A stretch of DNA of 64,000 bases. It comes from Allobosea vaviloviae (GTDB lineage Bacteria; Pseudomonadota; Alphaproteobacteria; Rhizobiales; Beijerinckiaceae). The position numbers were made by a program, and so were the translations under genes. The stretch covers positions 124,001 through 188,000 of the forward strand of contig NZ_LGSZ01000009.1 in the NCBI RefSeq assembly GCF_001298265.1, written 5' to 3'. The notes beneath the pieces are model-generated. The model made no database searches. It was not told the DNA's origin and saw nothing but the letters and a program-made list of their open reading frames with translations. Below are positions 15,822-24,214 of the stretch, one piece after another (position 1 is the first letter of the stretch; every line of letters begins with the position of its first letter).

Positions 15822-17267
15822 GTGAGCCAGAATTCCTATCTCGACGAGGCCCGTAGTGCCGCGCTCGCCTTCGGCGACAGCCTGCTCGGCATGGCGCGGC
15901 CGCGCCTGCGGCTGGGGGTCACCGGCCTGTCACGCTCGGGCAAGACCGTCTTCACCACGGCGCTGATCCAGAACCTGATCGAGGGCGCCAAGCTGCCGGT
16001 GCTGAAGGCTGCCACCGAGGGGCGGATTTCGCGCGTGCGCCTGGTGCCGCAGCCGGACCCCGAGATTCCCCGCTTTCCCTACGAGGCGCACCGTGCATCC
16101 CTGAATGGAGAGGCCCGCCGCTGGCCGGAATCGACGCGGCGGATCTCGGAGCTGCGCGTCGAGATCGACTATGAACGCGCGGCTGGCTGGTTCAAGGGGC
16201 CGGCAACGCTGACGCTCGACATCGTCGATTATCCCGGCGAATGGCTGCTCGATCTCGCCTTGATCGGACAGGATTACAAGAGCTGGTCGCGCCAGGCGGT
16301 CGGCGATGCGCGCAAGGCGCACCGGCAAATGGCGGCGTCGGACTGGCTTGCGGACCTTTCGCTGCGCGACCCGGCGGGGCCGCCGGACGAATTGGCCGCG
16401 GAGGCGGCGAGCGATCTGTTCAAGGCCTATCTCGCCAGGCTGAGGGCCGATCCAGAGGCTGTGGCGGTGACGCCGCCGGGGCGTTTCCTGATGCCGGGCG
16501 ATCTCGAGGGCTCCCCGGCTCTGACCTTCGCGCCGCTCGATCTCGGCCATGATTCCGAGCCGCAGACCGGCACGCTGGCCGGGCTGATGGCGGAGCGGTT
16601 CGAGGCTTACAAGCGTGTCGTGGTGGCGCCGTTCTTTCGCGACCATTTCGCCAGGCTCGACCGGCAGATTGTGCTGGTCGACGTGCTGGCCGCGCTGGAT
16701 GCCGGAGCACCCGCGCTGGCCGATCTGGAGACCGCGCTGGGGCAGGCGCTGGCGGCCTTCCAGGTCGGGCGCAATTCCTGGCTGACGAGCCTGTTTTCGC
16801 CGCGCATCGAGCGGGTGCTGTTCGCCGCGACCAAGGCCGACCATGTCCACCACAGCAGCCATGACCGGCTGGCAGCGGTGATGTCTCATCTCGTCGCGCG
16901 TGCCTCGTCGCGGGCGCAGGGCGCGGGCGCGCGGGTCGAGTCCATGGCGCTCGCCGCGGTGCGAGCGACGCGCGAGGTCCGGATGAAGCATGGGCGCGAT
17001 GACCTGCCCGCCATTGTCGGCGTGCCGGAGGCCGGCGAGACCGTCGACGGCGAGGTCTTCGACGGGTTGGGGGAGGTCGCGATCTTCCCTGGCGAACTTC
17101 CCGAGCATGCGGCTGCGATCTTCGATCCGGGATCGCATTGGCAAATCCGGGCGCCGCGCTTCCGCCCGCCGCTTGTCGAGAGCGATGCAGGCGGGCGCAC
17201 CCGGCCGCCGCCGCAGATTCGCCTCGACCGTGCGCTCGAGTTCCTGATCGGGGACAGGCTGGCATGA
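15822..17267 (+). CDS. YcjX-family P-loop GTPase-like protein
   Basis: A 481-residue protein of the YcjX (DUF463) family with Walker A GLSRSGKT at residue ~38 and a Walker-B-like LDIVDYPGEWLLDLAL. It starts with GTG (MSQNSYLDEARSAA). Its stop overlaps the start of the YcjF-like gene (ATGA), the arrangement found across proteobacteria. The pair is linked to envelope stress in enterobacteria, but the biochemical role is unknown. Confidence 0.88.
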   Translation: MSQNSYLDEARSAALAFGDSLLGMARPRLRLGVTGLSRSGKTVFTTALIQNLIEGAKLPVLKAATEGRISRVRLVPQPDPEIPRFPYEAHRASLNGEARRWPESTRRISELRVEIDYERAAGWFKGPATLTLDIVDYPGEWLLDLALIGQDYKSWSRQAVGDARKAHRQMAASDWLADLSLRDPAGPPDELAAEAASDLFKAYLARLRADPEAVAVTPPGRFLMPGDLEGSPALTFAPLDLGHDSEPQTGTLAGLMAERFEAYKRVVVAPFFRDHFARLDRQIVLVDVLAALDAGAPALADLETALGQALAAFQVGRNSWLTSLFSPRIERVLFAATKADHVHHSSHDRLAAVMSHLVARASSRAQGAGARVESMALAAVRATREVRMKHGRDDLPAIVGVPEAGETVDGEVFDGLGEVAIFPGELPEHAAAIFDPGSHWQIRAPRFRPPLVESDAGGRTRPPPQIRLDRALEFLIGDRLA

Positions 17268-18274
17268 AGGCCCCGCGCGCCATCCGTCTCGATCCGGCGG
17301 GCACAGGCCCGGCCATCGCTGCCGACGCTCGCGAGCACGGCATCGCGATTCGCCCCGAAAGCGAGCCGATCGACACAGCCGAGCCCGTCATGGTGCCGGT
17401 CGCCCGGCGACGCTGGTCCTGGGGCGGCCTTTTCGTCGCCGGCTTGTCGGGTTTCCTGACGCTGTCGATCGGCGTCTGGGCCGAGCGGACCATCGTCTCG
17501 CTGATGAATGAGAGCCCGGTGCTGGGCTATGCGGCGCTGGCCTTTGCCGGTCTCGCGGCGCTCGCGCTGCTGGTCATGCTCGCCCGCGTGCTGCGCGACA
17601 TCCTGCGCGAACGGAAGGTCGAGGCACTTCGCCTTCGCGCGACCGCCGCGCTGGCCGGCAGCAGCCTGACGGAGGCTCAAGCCGTGGCGGAGGATTTGGG
17701 CCGGCTCTACGCATCGCGGGCCGACACGGCCAGGCGGCGGGCGCTGCTCACCGACAGCCTGCCGCAGTTGTTTGCGGCGCGCGACGTGTTGACGGTGGCA
17801 GAGCGCAGCCTGCTGGCGCCGCTGGACGCGCAGGCGCAGGCGCAGATCGCGCAGGCGGCGCGGCGCGTCTCGCTGGTCACGGCAGTGAGCCCGCGGGCAC
17901 TGATCGACGTGGTCTTCGTGTTGGTCGCCTGCGCCCGGCTGCTGCGGATGATCGCCGGCATCTATGCCGGCAGGCCCGGCACGCTTGGTCTGATCCGGCT
18001 GGGACGGCAGGTGCTCGGCCATCTCGTCGTCACCGGCGGCATCGCGGCGGGCGACGCCGTGATCCAGCAGGTGGTCGGGCAGGGGCTGGCGGCGCGGCTT
18101 TCCGCCAAGCTCGGGGAGGGCGTCCTGAACGGGCTGCTGACGGCGCGGATCGGCCTGGCGGCACTGGCGGTCTGCCGGCCGTTGCCCTTCGTCGAGGCCA
18201 CGCCGCCGACGCTCGGCGACGTCGCGGGCGATCTGACCTCGTGGCGCGGGGCGGCGGAGCAGGGCGCTTCCTGA
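17264..18274 (+). CDS. YcjF/DUF697-like inner-membrane protein
   Basis: A 336-residue protein with two N-terminal transmembrane segments (residues ~52-75 and ~88-112), then a cytoplasmic helical region and a DUF697-like C-terminal domain with further hydrophobic helices (LIDVVFVLVACARLLRMIAG). It is coupled to the YcjX-like gene by a 4-base overlap. Function unknown. The adjacent 177 bp downstream hold regulatory elements for the flgE operon. Confidence 0.83.
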   Translation: MKAPRAIRLDPAGTGPAIAADAREHGIAIRPESEPIDTAEPVMVPVARRRWSWGGLFVAGLSGFLTLSIGVWAERTIVSLMNESPVLGYAALAFAGLAALALLVMLARVLRDILRERKVEALRLRATAALAGSSLTEAQAVAEDLGRLYASRADTARRRALLTDSLPQLFAARDVLTVAERSLLAPLDAQAQAQIAQAARRVSLVTAVSPRALIDVVFVLVACARLLRMIAGIYAGRPGTLGLIRLGRQVLGHLVVTGGIAAGDAVIQQVVGQGLAARLSAKLGEGVLNGLLTARIGLAALAVCRPLPFVEATPPTLGDVAGDLTSWRGAAEQGAS

Positions 18275-18279
18275 AGCGC

Positions 18280-18311
18280 GGCAGATTTTGCCGGGACAGG
18301 CGGATTCTGCC
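18280..18311 (+). promoter_or_regulatory. Tandem ftr-like (FlbD-type) sites upstream of flgE
   Basis: GGCAGATTTTGCC (18280-18292) fits GGCA-N5-TGCC exactly, and GGCGGATTCTGCC (18299-18311) fits with one change. They are 19 bp apart, about two helical turns, on one face of the DNA. They sit 68-99 bp upstream of a sigma-54 -24 element, the usual place for an enhancer. The motif resembles the Caulobacter ftr element bound by FlbD (CGGC-N2-AAA-N2-GC as remembered). Confidence 0.6.
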
Positions 18312-18377
18312 CGGCTGAAAGCGCCGTGAAACATCCCGGACACCATGCAAGTCCTTGAAATATCGTGCGTGCCGGCA

Positions 18378-18393
18378 TGGCATGGCGCGTGCA
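18378..18393 (+). promoter_or_regulatory. Sigma-54 promoter for flgE-flgK-flgL
   Basis: TGGCATGGCGCGTGCA matches the -24/-12 pattern TGGCACG-N4-TTGCA, with the invariant GG and GC exactly 10 bases apart. Transcription would begin near 18404, about 48 bases before the flgE ATG. A near-identical sequence precedes flgF. Confidence 0.75.
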
Positions 18394-18451
18394 GTTATCG
18401 CCTCGAAGTTGAGGGCAGCCCTTTGGGGGCGCCGGTAGAGGTGAGGGTTTC

Positions 18452-19849
18452 ATGGGTGTCTTCAGCGCATTGACGACAGCAGTTTCGGGAATTCAGGCGC
18501 AGTCCTATGCGCTCGAGAACATTTCCGGCAACATCGCCAATTCCCGCACGGCCGGTTTCAAGCGGGTCGATACGACCTTCTCCGACCTTGTGCCGGATTC
18601 GGCGTTGAACCGGCAGATTTCGGGTTCGGTCGCGGCCTACAGCCAGGCCACGAACTCGATCCAGGGCGACCTGACGGCGACGCGGATCGACACCAACGCC
18701 GCGATCAACGGCGACGGCTTCTTTGTCGTGGATCAGCGCCTCAATGGCGTCGGCACCAACACGCAGTTCTCCAACAGCAATATCTACACGCGCCGAGGCG
18801 ATTTCGACTTCGACGCCAACGGCTATCTCGTCAACGGCGCCGGCTATTATCTCAAGGGGCTCAAGATCGACACGGTGACGGGCTCGCTGATCGGCACCCA
18901 GCCGGAGGTCTTGCGCATCACCAAGGAGCAGTTCCCGGCGAAGGCCACGACCTCGATCGAGTACCGCGCCAACATCCCGGCTTTCCCCGGCACCAATAAT
19001 GCAAACGTGGCGACCCCCGGGTCGGAGCTGCTGAGCCCCACCGGCTTTACCAGCAACCCCCTGTCGACCACCGAGGGCGGAACGGGCGTCGTCATCGGCA
19101 GCGAGATCACCAGCTTCCTCAACCAGTCGATTCCCGGCGGCTCGGTCACGGTGTACGACTCGCTGGGCAAGGCGACCAGCGTCGAGCTGCGCTGGGCCAA
19201 GACAGCCAACGCAGCGGCCGGCCCGCCGGCGACCGTGGACACCTGGAACCTGTTCGTCGCCCAGGACACCAGCGCTACGGGCGCAGCCGTCGCCTACCGC
19301 AATGTCAATACCAGCATCACCTTCGGGTCGACCGGCCAGCTGACCGCCCCGGCGACCGGCAACATCGCGCTGCCGACGTTGACCATCGCCGGCACGACGA
19401 TCAGCGGCATCCAGGTCACGGCAGGGGGCAACGGCCTGACCCAGAACGGCGACGTCAGCGGCCAGATCGACGCTCGCTCGATCCGGCAGGACGGCTATAC
19501 GGCCGGCACCCTCGACCGGACCTCGGTCTCTGCAGACGGGCAGGTCATCGGCACCTTCAGCAACGGCCAGGTCGTGGCGCTTGCACAGCTCTCGGTCGCC
19601 CGCTTCAACGCCGACAACGCCCTGAAGCGGCTCGATGGCGGCGCCTTCGAGGAGACGATCGAATCCGGTCCCCCGATCATCGGGCTCGGCACCTCGCAGC
19701 TCATCGGTGGCAATATCGAGCAGTCCAACACCGACATCGCCGACGAATTCTCGAAGATGATCGTCACCCAGCAGGCCTACTCGGCCAACACCAAGGTGAT
19801 CACCACGGCGCAGGAGATGCTGCAAGACGTCTTCAGCATCATCCGCTGA
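18452..19849 (+). CDS. flgE: Flagellar hook protein FlgE
   Basis: A 465-residue hook protein with the rod/hook N-terminal signature SALTTAVSGIQAQSYALENISGNIANSRT shortened here to its core (SGNIANS), the mid-domain NGDGFFVV, and the C-terminal helix ending EEFSKMIVTQQAYSANTKVI. It polymerises into the hook joining rod and filament outside the outer membrane. It is somewhat longer than the ~400 residues of enteric FlgE, with a Thr/Ser/Gly-rich surface domain. First gene of flgE-flgK-flgL, preceded by a sigma-54 promoter and tandem ftr-like sites. Confidence 0.95.
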   Translation: MGVFSALTTAVSGIQAQSYALENISGNIANSRTAGFKRVDTTFSDLVPDSALNRQISGSVAAYSQATNSIQGDLTATRIDTNAAINGDGFFVVDQRLNGVGTNTQFSNSNIYTRRGDFDFDANGYLVNGAGYYLKGLKIDTVTGSLIGTQPEVLRITKEQFPAKATTSIEYRANIPAFPGTNNANVATPGSELLSPTGFTSNPLSTTEGGTGVVIGSEITSFLNQSIPGGSVTVYDSLGKATSVELRWAKTANAAAGPPATVDTWNLFVAQDTSATGAAVAYRNVNTSITFGSTGQLTAPATGNIALPTLTIAGTTISGIQVTAGGNGLTQNGDVSGQIDARSIRQDGYTAGTLDRTSVSADGQVIGTFSNGQVVALAQLSVARFNADNALKRLDGGAFEETIESGPPIIGLGTSQLIGGNIEQSNTDIADEFSKMIVTQQAYSANTKVITTAQEMLQDVFSIIR

Positions 19850-19907
19850 TTTCGACGCAAGGCGTGGCGCGGTCCTTGAGCGTCGTGGGTAGCGACAGGA
19901 GCTGACC

Positions 19908-21776
19908 ATGGGTCTCAGCGCGTCCCTCAATACGGCGATCGCCGGTCTGAACGCCACGCAGATCGGCATCGGCGTCGTCTCGCAGAACGTCTCGAATGCC
20001 GGGACGACGGGCTATGTTCGTCGCACCGTCTCGACCTCCGACAGCCTCAGCGGTCAGACGGTCGGGACGCAGAGCACGCAGGTCCAGCGCCTGCTGGACA
20101 AAATCGTCCAGCACCAGCTCTGGCAGGAATCGTCGGGCGCGGCCTACACCTCGACGCGGGCCGAGGTCCTGTCCAGCGTCGACAAGCTCTATGGTGCGCC
20201 TGGCAGCGCGACCGCGCTCGACACGGTCTATAATGGCTTCACCAGCTCTCTCCAGGCACTCCGGAACGATCCGTCGTCCTACAGCCTGCGCTCTGCGGTG
20301 CTGGACTCGGCGACCCAGCTCGCGAGCCGGCTGAACACGCTGTCCGATGGTGTGCAGGCGCTGCGCGAACAGGCTGAAAGCGGCATCGCCAGCGCCGTCA
20401 CCCAGGTCAACGATCTGCTCGGCGCGCTGACGAATGTGAATGCCCGGATCGTCGGATCGCCCAACGATCCCGCAGCCGCCAATCTGAAGGACCAGCGCGA
20501 CCTGATTCTGTCGGAGCTGTCGCAATATATCGACATCAAGACCAGTGAGGATGCGCGCGGCTCGATCAGCATCACCACTGGCTCCGGCACGCAGATCTTC
20601 GATGGCCGCCCTGCGGTGACGTTCAGCTTCGACGCGCATTCCGGCATCGGGCCGGATGATCAGTGGAGCAGCGATCCGACGAAGCGCGGCGTCGGCACGA
20701 TCTCCTTGACCACCAGTTCCGGTAGCGTCCTGGACGCGATCACGAACAAGACGTTTCGGTCGGGCGAGATCGCGGCCCTTCTGGATGTCCGAGACAAGAC
20801 GCTGGTCCAGGCGCAGGCGCAGCTCGACGAGATCGCGGCGCAGCTCTCCAGTGCGCTGTCGGACAAGGCAATCGCCGGAACGCCCGTCACTGCGGGTGCG
20901 GCGACGGGATTTGACGTCGATCTCACGGGATTGCAGTCCGGCAACAGCGTCACGCTCGACTACGCGGTGACGCCAGGCGGCGCGACGCAGCGCTTCACCT
21001 TCGTGCGCGTCGAATCGGGCTCGTCGCTGCCTCTGCCCGCCTCGGCCAGCGGCGATGCCAATAACCGCGTCATCGGCATCGACTTCTCGGGTGGCCCGGC
21101 GTCCGTCGCCACCCAGATTCAGGCTGCCGTCGGCAGCGGCTTTACCGTCTCCAACACCGGCTCGGTGCTGCGGATCGTCGATGACGGTGCGGCTGGAACG
21201 CGCGACGTCAAGGCGTTGACCGCGCGTCCGACGGCCACCAGCCTGTCCTCTGCCGGCGGCAGCGCCGAGTTGCCCCTGTTCGTCGATGCCGGCAATGGCG
21301 GGAGCCTCTATACGGGTTCCCATGAGAACGGTTCGCAGATCGTCGGCTTTGCTGGCCGGATCGGGCTCAACCAGGCGCTGATCGCGGACAGGTCGAAGCT
21401 CGTGACCTTCGACACGACGACAGCTCAGGGCGACGCGACTCGGCCGCAGCTGATATTGGACCGACTGACCCAGAGCACGCGCAGCTTTACCAACAGCACG
21501 GGCCTCGACGGCTCGACCGCGACGACGAGTTCGACCGTCTCGAACTTCGTGCAGCGGGTCGTGTCCTCGCAGGGCCAGGTTGTTGCGACCGCCCAGCGGC
21601 TGGACGAGGGCCAGCAGGTCGCGCTCGCAGCGATCCAGAGCCGGTTCCAGGCGACATCCCAGGTCAGTGTCGACCAGGAAATGTCGACGCTGATCGAGCT
21701 TCAAACTGCCTATGCCGCCAACGCCCGCATCATCTCGACCGTGAAAGAGATGATGGACGTTCTACTGAGAGTGTGA
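19908..21776 (+). CDS. flgK: Flagellar hook-associated protein 1, FlgK
   Basis: A 622-residue junction protein at the hook-filament boundary. The N-terminal helix (SASLNTAIAGLNATQIGIGV, then SQNVSNAGTTGYVRR) and the C-terminal helix (STLIELQTAYAANARIIST) are the conserved self-assembly segments; the middle is Thr/Ser/Asp-rich variable domain. It follows flgE after 58 bp with an AGGAG-like ribosome-binding site (GACAGGAGCTGACC) and precedes flgL by 7 bp. Confidence 0.94.
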   Translation: MGLSASLNTAIAGLNATQIGIGVVSQNVSNAGTTGYVRRTVSTSDSLSGQTVGTQSTQVQRLLDKIVQHQLWQESSGAAYTSTRAEVLSSVDKLYGAPGSATALDTVYNGFTSSLQALRNDPSSYSLRSAVLDSATQLASRLNTLSDGVQALREQAESGIASAVTQVNDLLGALTNVNARIVGSPNDPAAANLKDQRDLILSELSQYIDIKTSEDARGSISITTGSGTQIFDGRPAVTFSFDAHSGIGPDDQWSSDPTKRGVGTISLTTSSGSVLDAITNKTFRSGEIAALLDVRDKTLVQAQAQLDEIAAQLSSALSDKAIAGTPVTAGAATGFDVDLTGLQSGNSVTLDYAVTPGGATQRFTFVRVESGSSLPLPASASGDANNRVIGIDFSGGPASVATQIQAAVGSGFTVSNTGSVLRIVDDGAAGTRDVKALTARPTATSLSSAGGSAELPLFVDAGNGGSLYTGSHENGSQIVGFAGRIGLNQALIADRSKLVTFDTTTAQGDATRPQLILDRLTQSTRSFTNSTGLDGSTATTSSTVSNFVQRVVSSQGQVVATAQRLDEGQQVALAAIQSRFQATSQVSVDQEMSTLIELQTAYAANARIISTVKEMMDVLLRV

Positions 21777-21783
21777 GCGCGCC

Positions 21784-23301
21784 ATGACCATCACCTCCTA
21801 CGGTACCGGAGCCTACCGGTCCGCCTCGCCCAACAGCTTCGTCTCGACCCGCGGCCAGCTCTCCGATCTCGAGCGTCAGCTCGCGACAAAGGAGAAGGCC
21901 GAGAGCTATGGCGCGCTCGGCCTGGACCGCATCACGAGCCTGGACCTCAACGCCAAGGTCTCGAGCCTCGATTCCTGGCTCGACGGTATCTCGCTGGCCG
22001 ACGTCAACGTCAAATTGGCGACCAAGAGCGTGGAGAACTTCGCCAAGCTGGCCAGCGAGACCGTCAATGACACACGGTCGAACAGCTATGTCGCAAGCGC
22101 GACAGGCCGCTCCGCCCCTCAGGTGCTGGCCGAGGAAAAGTTCAAGCAGACGCTCGACTTGCTCAACACCAACGTTAATGGCCGCTATCTGTTCTCGGGC
22201 AAGACCTCGGACGTCCAACCCACAGTCAGCTACAGCGAATTGATCGACGGCGACGGCACCGGGCGCGCCGGCCTGCGGCAGCTGATCTCCGAGCGCAAGC
22301 AGGCGGATCTCGGCGTCTCGGGGCTCGGACGCCTGACGACGGGCGGGGCAGGGGCGACGGCGACGATCGCCGACGAGGCGCCCGTTCACAGCTACGGCTT
22401 CAAGCTGGCGGGCGCGACCAGCACCTCGGCTTCACTGGCGCCCACCTTCACCGCCGGCCCGCCGGCCGATGTCTCGGTCACCGTCGCGAGCCAACCCGTG
22501 TCCGGCGACGCCTTGCGCTTCAAGCTCAACCTGCCCGACGGCACGCAGGAGGAGATCGTCCTGACGGCGCGTGCTGCGGGCACCACCGGCCCCGCCAGCG
22601 ACAGCTTCGAGATTGGGGTGGACGTCAATGCGACCGCCGCCAATCTGCGCAGCGCCATCACCTCGGCGTTGACCAAGGCTGCCTCGACGACGCTGTCGGC
22701 AGCATCGTCGCAGGTCGCGGCGAAGAACTTCTTTGCCGGTAGCGTCAGCAATCCGCCGCTTCGCGTGCCTGGACCGCCCTACGACACCGCCACGGCCGCG
22801 CCCGTGGCAGGCACAGCGGCCAACACCGTGATCTGGTATCAGGGCGACGACGATTCCGACCCGGCGCGGAGCACCTCGACCGTGCAGGTCGACAAGGGGC
22901 AACTGGTCGGCACCGGCGCCCGGGCAAACGAGGAAGCGTTCCGCGTCGGGCTCGCCCAGTTCGCGGTGCTGGCGATCGAGACCTTTCCCGCCGGCGATCC
23001 CAATTCGCAGGCTCGCTATGAGGCGACGACGTCGCGCGTCAGCGAGAAGCTCGGATTTGGCGGCTCCGTCCAGAAGCCCTCCGAGATCATCATCGACTTC
23101 GGCTCTGCCCAAACGTCGCTGGCGCGCGCGAAGGAACGGCACGAGAGCACCAAGAACTATCTGACGACGACTCTGGCAGGGGTGGAGAACGTCACGACCG
23201 AAGAGGTCGCGGTGCAGATCCTGGCACTGCAGACCCAGCTCCAGGCGAGCTACCAGACGAGCGCAATCCTCTCCAAGCTCTCGCTGACGAACTATCTCTG
23301 A
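21784..23301 (+). CDS. flgL: Flagellar hook-associated protein 3, FlgL
   Basis: A 505-residue flagellin-fold junction protein. The N-terminal D0/D1 helix (FVSTRGQLSDLERQLATKEKA) and the C-terminal helix (LQTQLQASYQTSAILSKLSL) match FlgL. It is about 200 residues longer than enteric FlgL; the extra sequence is a Ser/Ala/Thr-rich inserted domain at residues ~190-370. Last gene of flgE-flgK-flgL; a strong hairpin follows. Confidence 0.92.
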   Translation: MTITSYGTGAYRSASPNSFVSTRGQLSDLERQLATKEKAESYGALGLDRITSLDLNAKVSSLDSWLDGISLADVNVKLATKSVENFAKLASETVNDTRSNSYVASATGRSAPQVLAEEKFKQTLDLLNTNVNGRYLFSGKTSDVQPTVSYSELIDGDGTGRAGLRQLISERKQADLGVSGLGRLTTGGAGATATIADEAPVHSYGFKLAGATSTSASLAPTFTAGPPADVSVTVASQPVSGDALRFKLNLPDGTQEEIVLTARAAGTTGPASDSFEIGVDVNATAANLRSAITSALTKAASTTLSAASSQVAAKNFFAGSVSNPPLRVPGPPYDTATAAPVAGTAANTVIWYQGDDDSDPARSTSTVQVDKGQLVGTGARANEEAFRVGLAQFAVLAIETFPAGDPNSQARYEATTSRVSEKLGFGGSVQKPSEIIIDFGSAQTSLARAKERHESTKNYLTTTLAGVENVTTEEVAVQILALQTQLQASYQTSAILSKLSLTNYL

Positions 23302-23334
23302 GCGCGCACGCGGCGCAGGCAAGGCCGAAACGAG

Positions 23335-23365
23335 AAAGGCGCCGCCCGGTCGGGGCGGCGCCTTT
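23335..23365. terminator. Bidirectional terminator between flgL and flaF
   Basis: A perfect 13-bp stem (AAAGGCGCCGCCC / GGGCGGCGCCTTT) with a 5-nt loop lies between two convergent operons. Because the stem ends in A and T triplets it gives a short U-tract in both directions, so it can end both the flgL and flaF transcripts. Confidence 0.8.
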
Positions 23366-23415
23366 GGCTTTGGATCGCTGTCGTCCACCCAAAGGGCGGG
23401 CCGTGGGAGCCTCTG

Positions 23416-23787
23416 TCAGCGCCCGCGGAGACCAGCGGCGATGTCGCGGTTGATGCCGACGAGCACGGTCAGATGCTGCGCCTGCGGTTCGGCGGAGATC
23501 TGGAAGGTCCGGTTGAAGATGAAGTTGGCGAGCGCCAGAATGTTCTGCTTGATGCCAACCGGCAGCGGGTTGTCCTCCGCAATCACCGCGGAGACCAGGA
23601 GCGTCCAGAGCTTGCGGTTATAGGCGAGCGCCTCGTCAAGCTCATTCTTGCGCATGTCCCAGTCGTCGCTGATGGACTGCAGACGCGTGGCCGCCTTGAT
23701 GAGGAGGGAGGCTTCCAATTCGCGGGGGGGGACAGTGGCCTGCGCCGATTTCGCGGCGGATGCGTATGCATTAAACCCGTGTTGCAT
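23416..23787 (-). CDS. flaF: Flagellar biosynthesis regulator FlaF
   Basis: A 123-residue small alphaproteobacterial protein that chaperones flagellin and counteracts FlbT in setting flagellin synthesis. Recognised from HGFNAYASAAKSA at the N-terminus, RELEASLLIKAATRL, and a C-terminal half NRKLWTLLVSAV plus QNILALANFIFNRTF. It overlaps the end of flbT by 17 bp, so the two are coupled. Downstream lies the shared terminator with flgL. Confidence 0.92.
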   Translation of the reverse strand: MQHGFNAYASAAKSAQATVPPRELEASLLIKAATRLQSISDDWDMRKNELDEALAYNRKLWTLLVSAVIAEDNPLPVGIKQNILALANFIFNRTFQISAEPQAQHLTVLVGINRDIAAGLRGR

Positions 23788-24163
23788 GAGCGATGAGTTC
23801 CGCTTCGTAGACGATCAGCTTTTTCGCAGCCTTGAGAGCTTTGTACAGCTCGTCACTTAAGATGCGGTTATTGATCTCGTGAACATGCGGCAGAGCGCTG
23901 GGCGCGGCTCCGACGAAATCCTGTACCAGCTCGAAATAGGTCTGATAGCCCTGGGTCGGGTCCTGGGCGAGATACATCAGCTGGATTGACAGATAGATCT
24001 TCTTGGCGGGCGTATCGGCGCTCGTCGAGGTGAGAATATCCTTCTCGCGCAGGATCGGCGCCTCGCCCTCGATGAAGAAGCGCGTGCGCTGTTCATCGTT
24101 GCGGATGACGACCTGGCCGATGATAATGCGCTCGCGCGGCTTGAGCTCGACCTTGAGTGCCAT
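23771..24163 (-). CDS. flbT: Flagellin synthesis repressor FlbT
   Basis: A 130-residue protein that represses flagellin translation by acting on the 5' untranslated region of flagellin mRNA in Caulobacter. Recognised from LKPRERIIIGQVVIRND near the N-terminus and the central YLSIQLMYLAQDPTQGYQ. It sits between the flagellin gene (51 bp upstream) and flaF (overlapping), the standard alphaproteobacterial order. Confidence 0.94.
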   Translation of the reverse strand: MALKVELKPRERIIIGQVVIRNDEQRTRFFIEGEAPILREKDILTSTSADTPAKKIYLSIQLMYLAQDPTQGYQTYFELVQDFVGAAPSALPHVHEINNRILSDELYKALKAAKKLIVYEAELIAHATRV

Positions 24164-24214
24164 GTCTGTCCCGCCTTCTGGCTGGAGGGGAGGGGCGGGC
24201 CGAGGCGGCGTCGC

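Noticed and set aside
19839..21704. Open frame of 621 codons on the minus strand
   Set aside because: Antisense to flgK and to the end of flgE.
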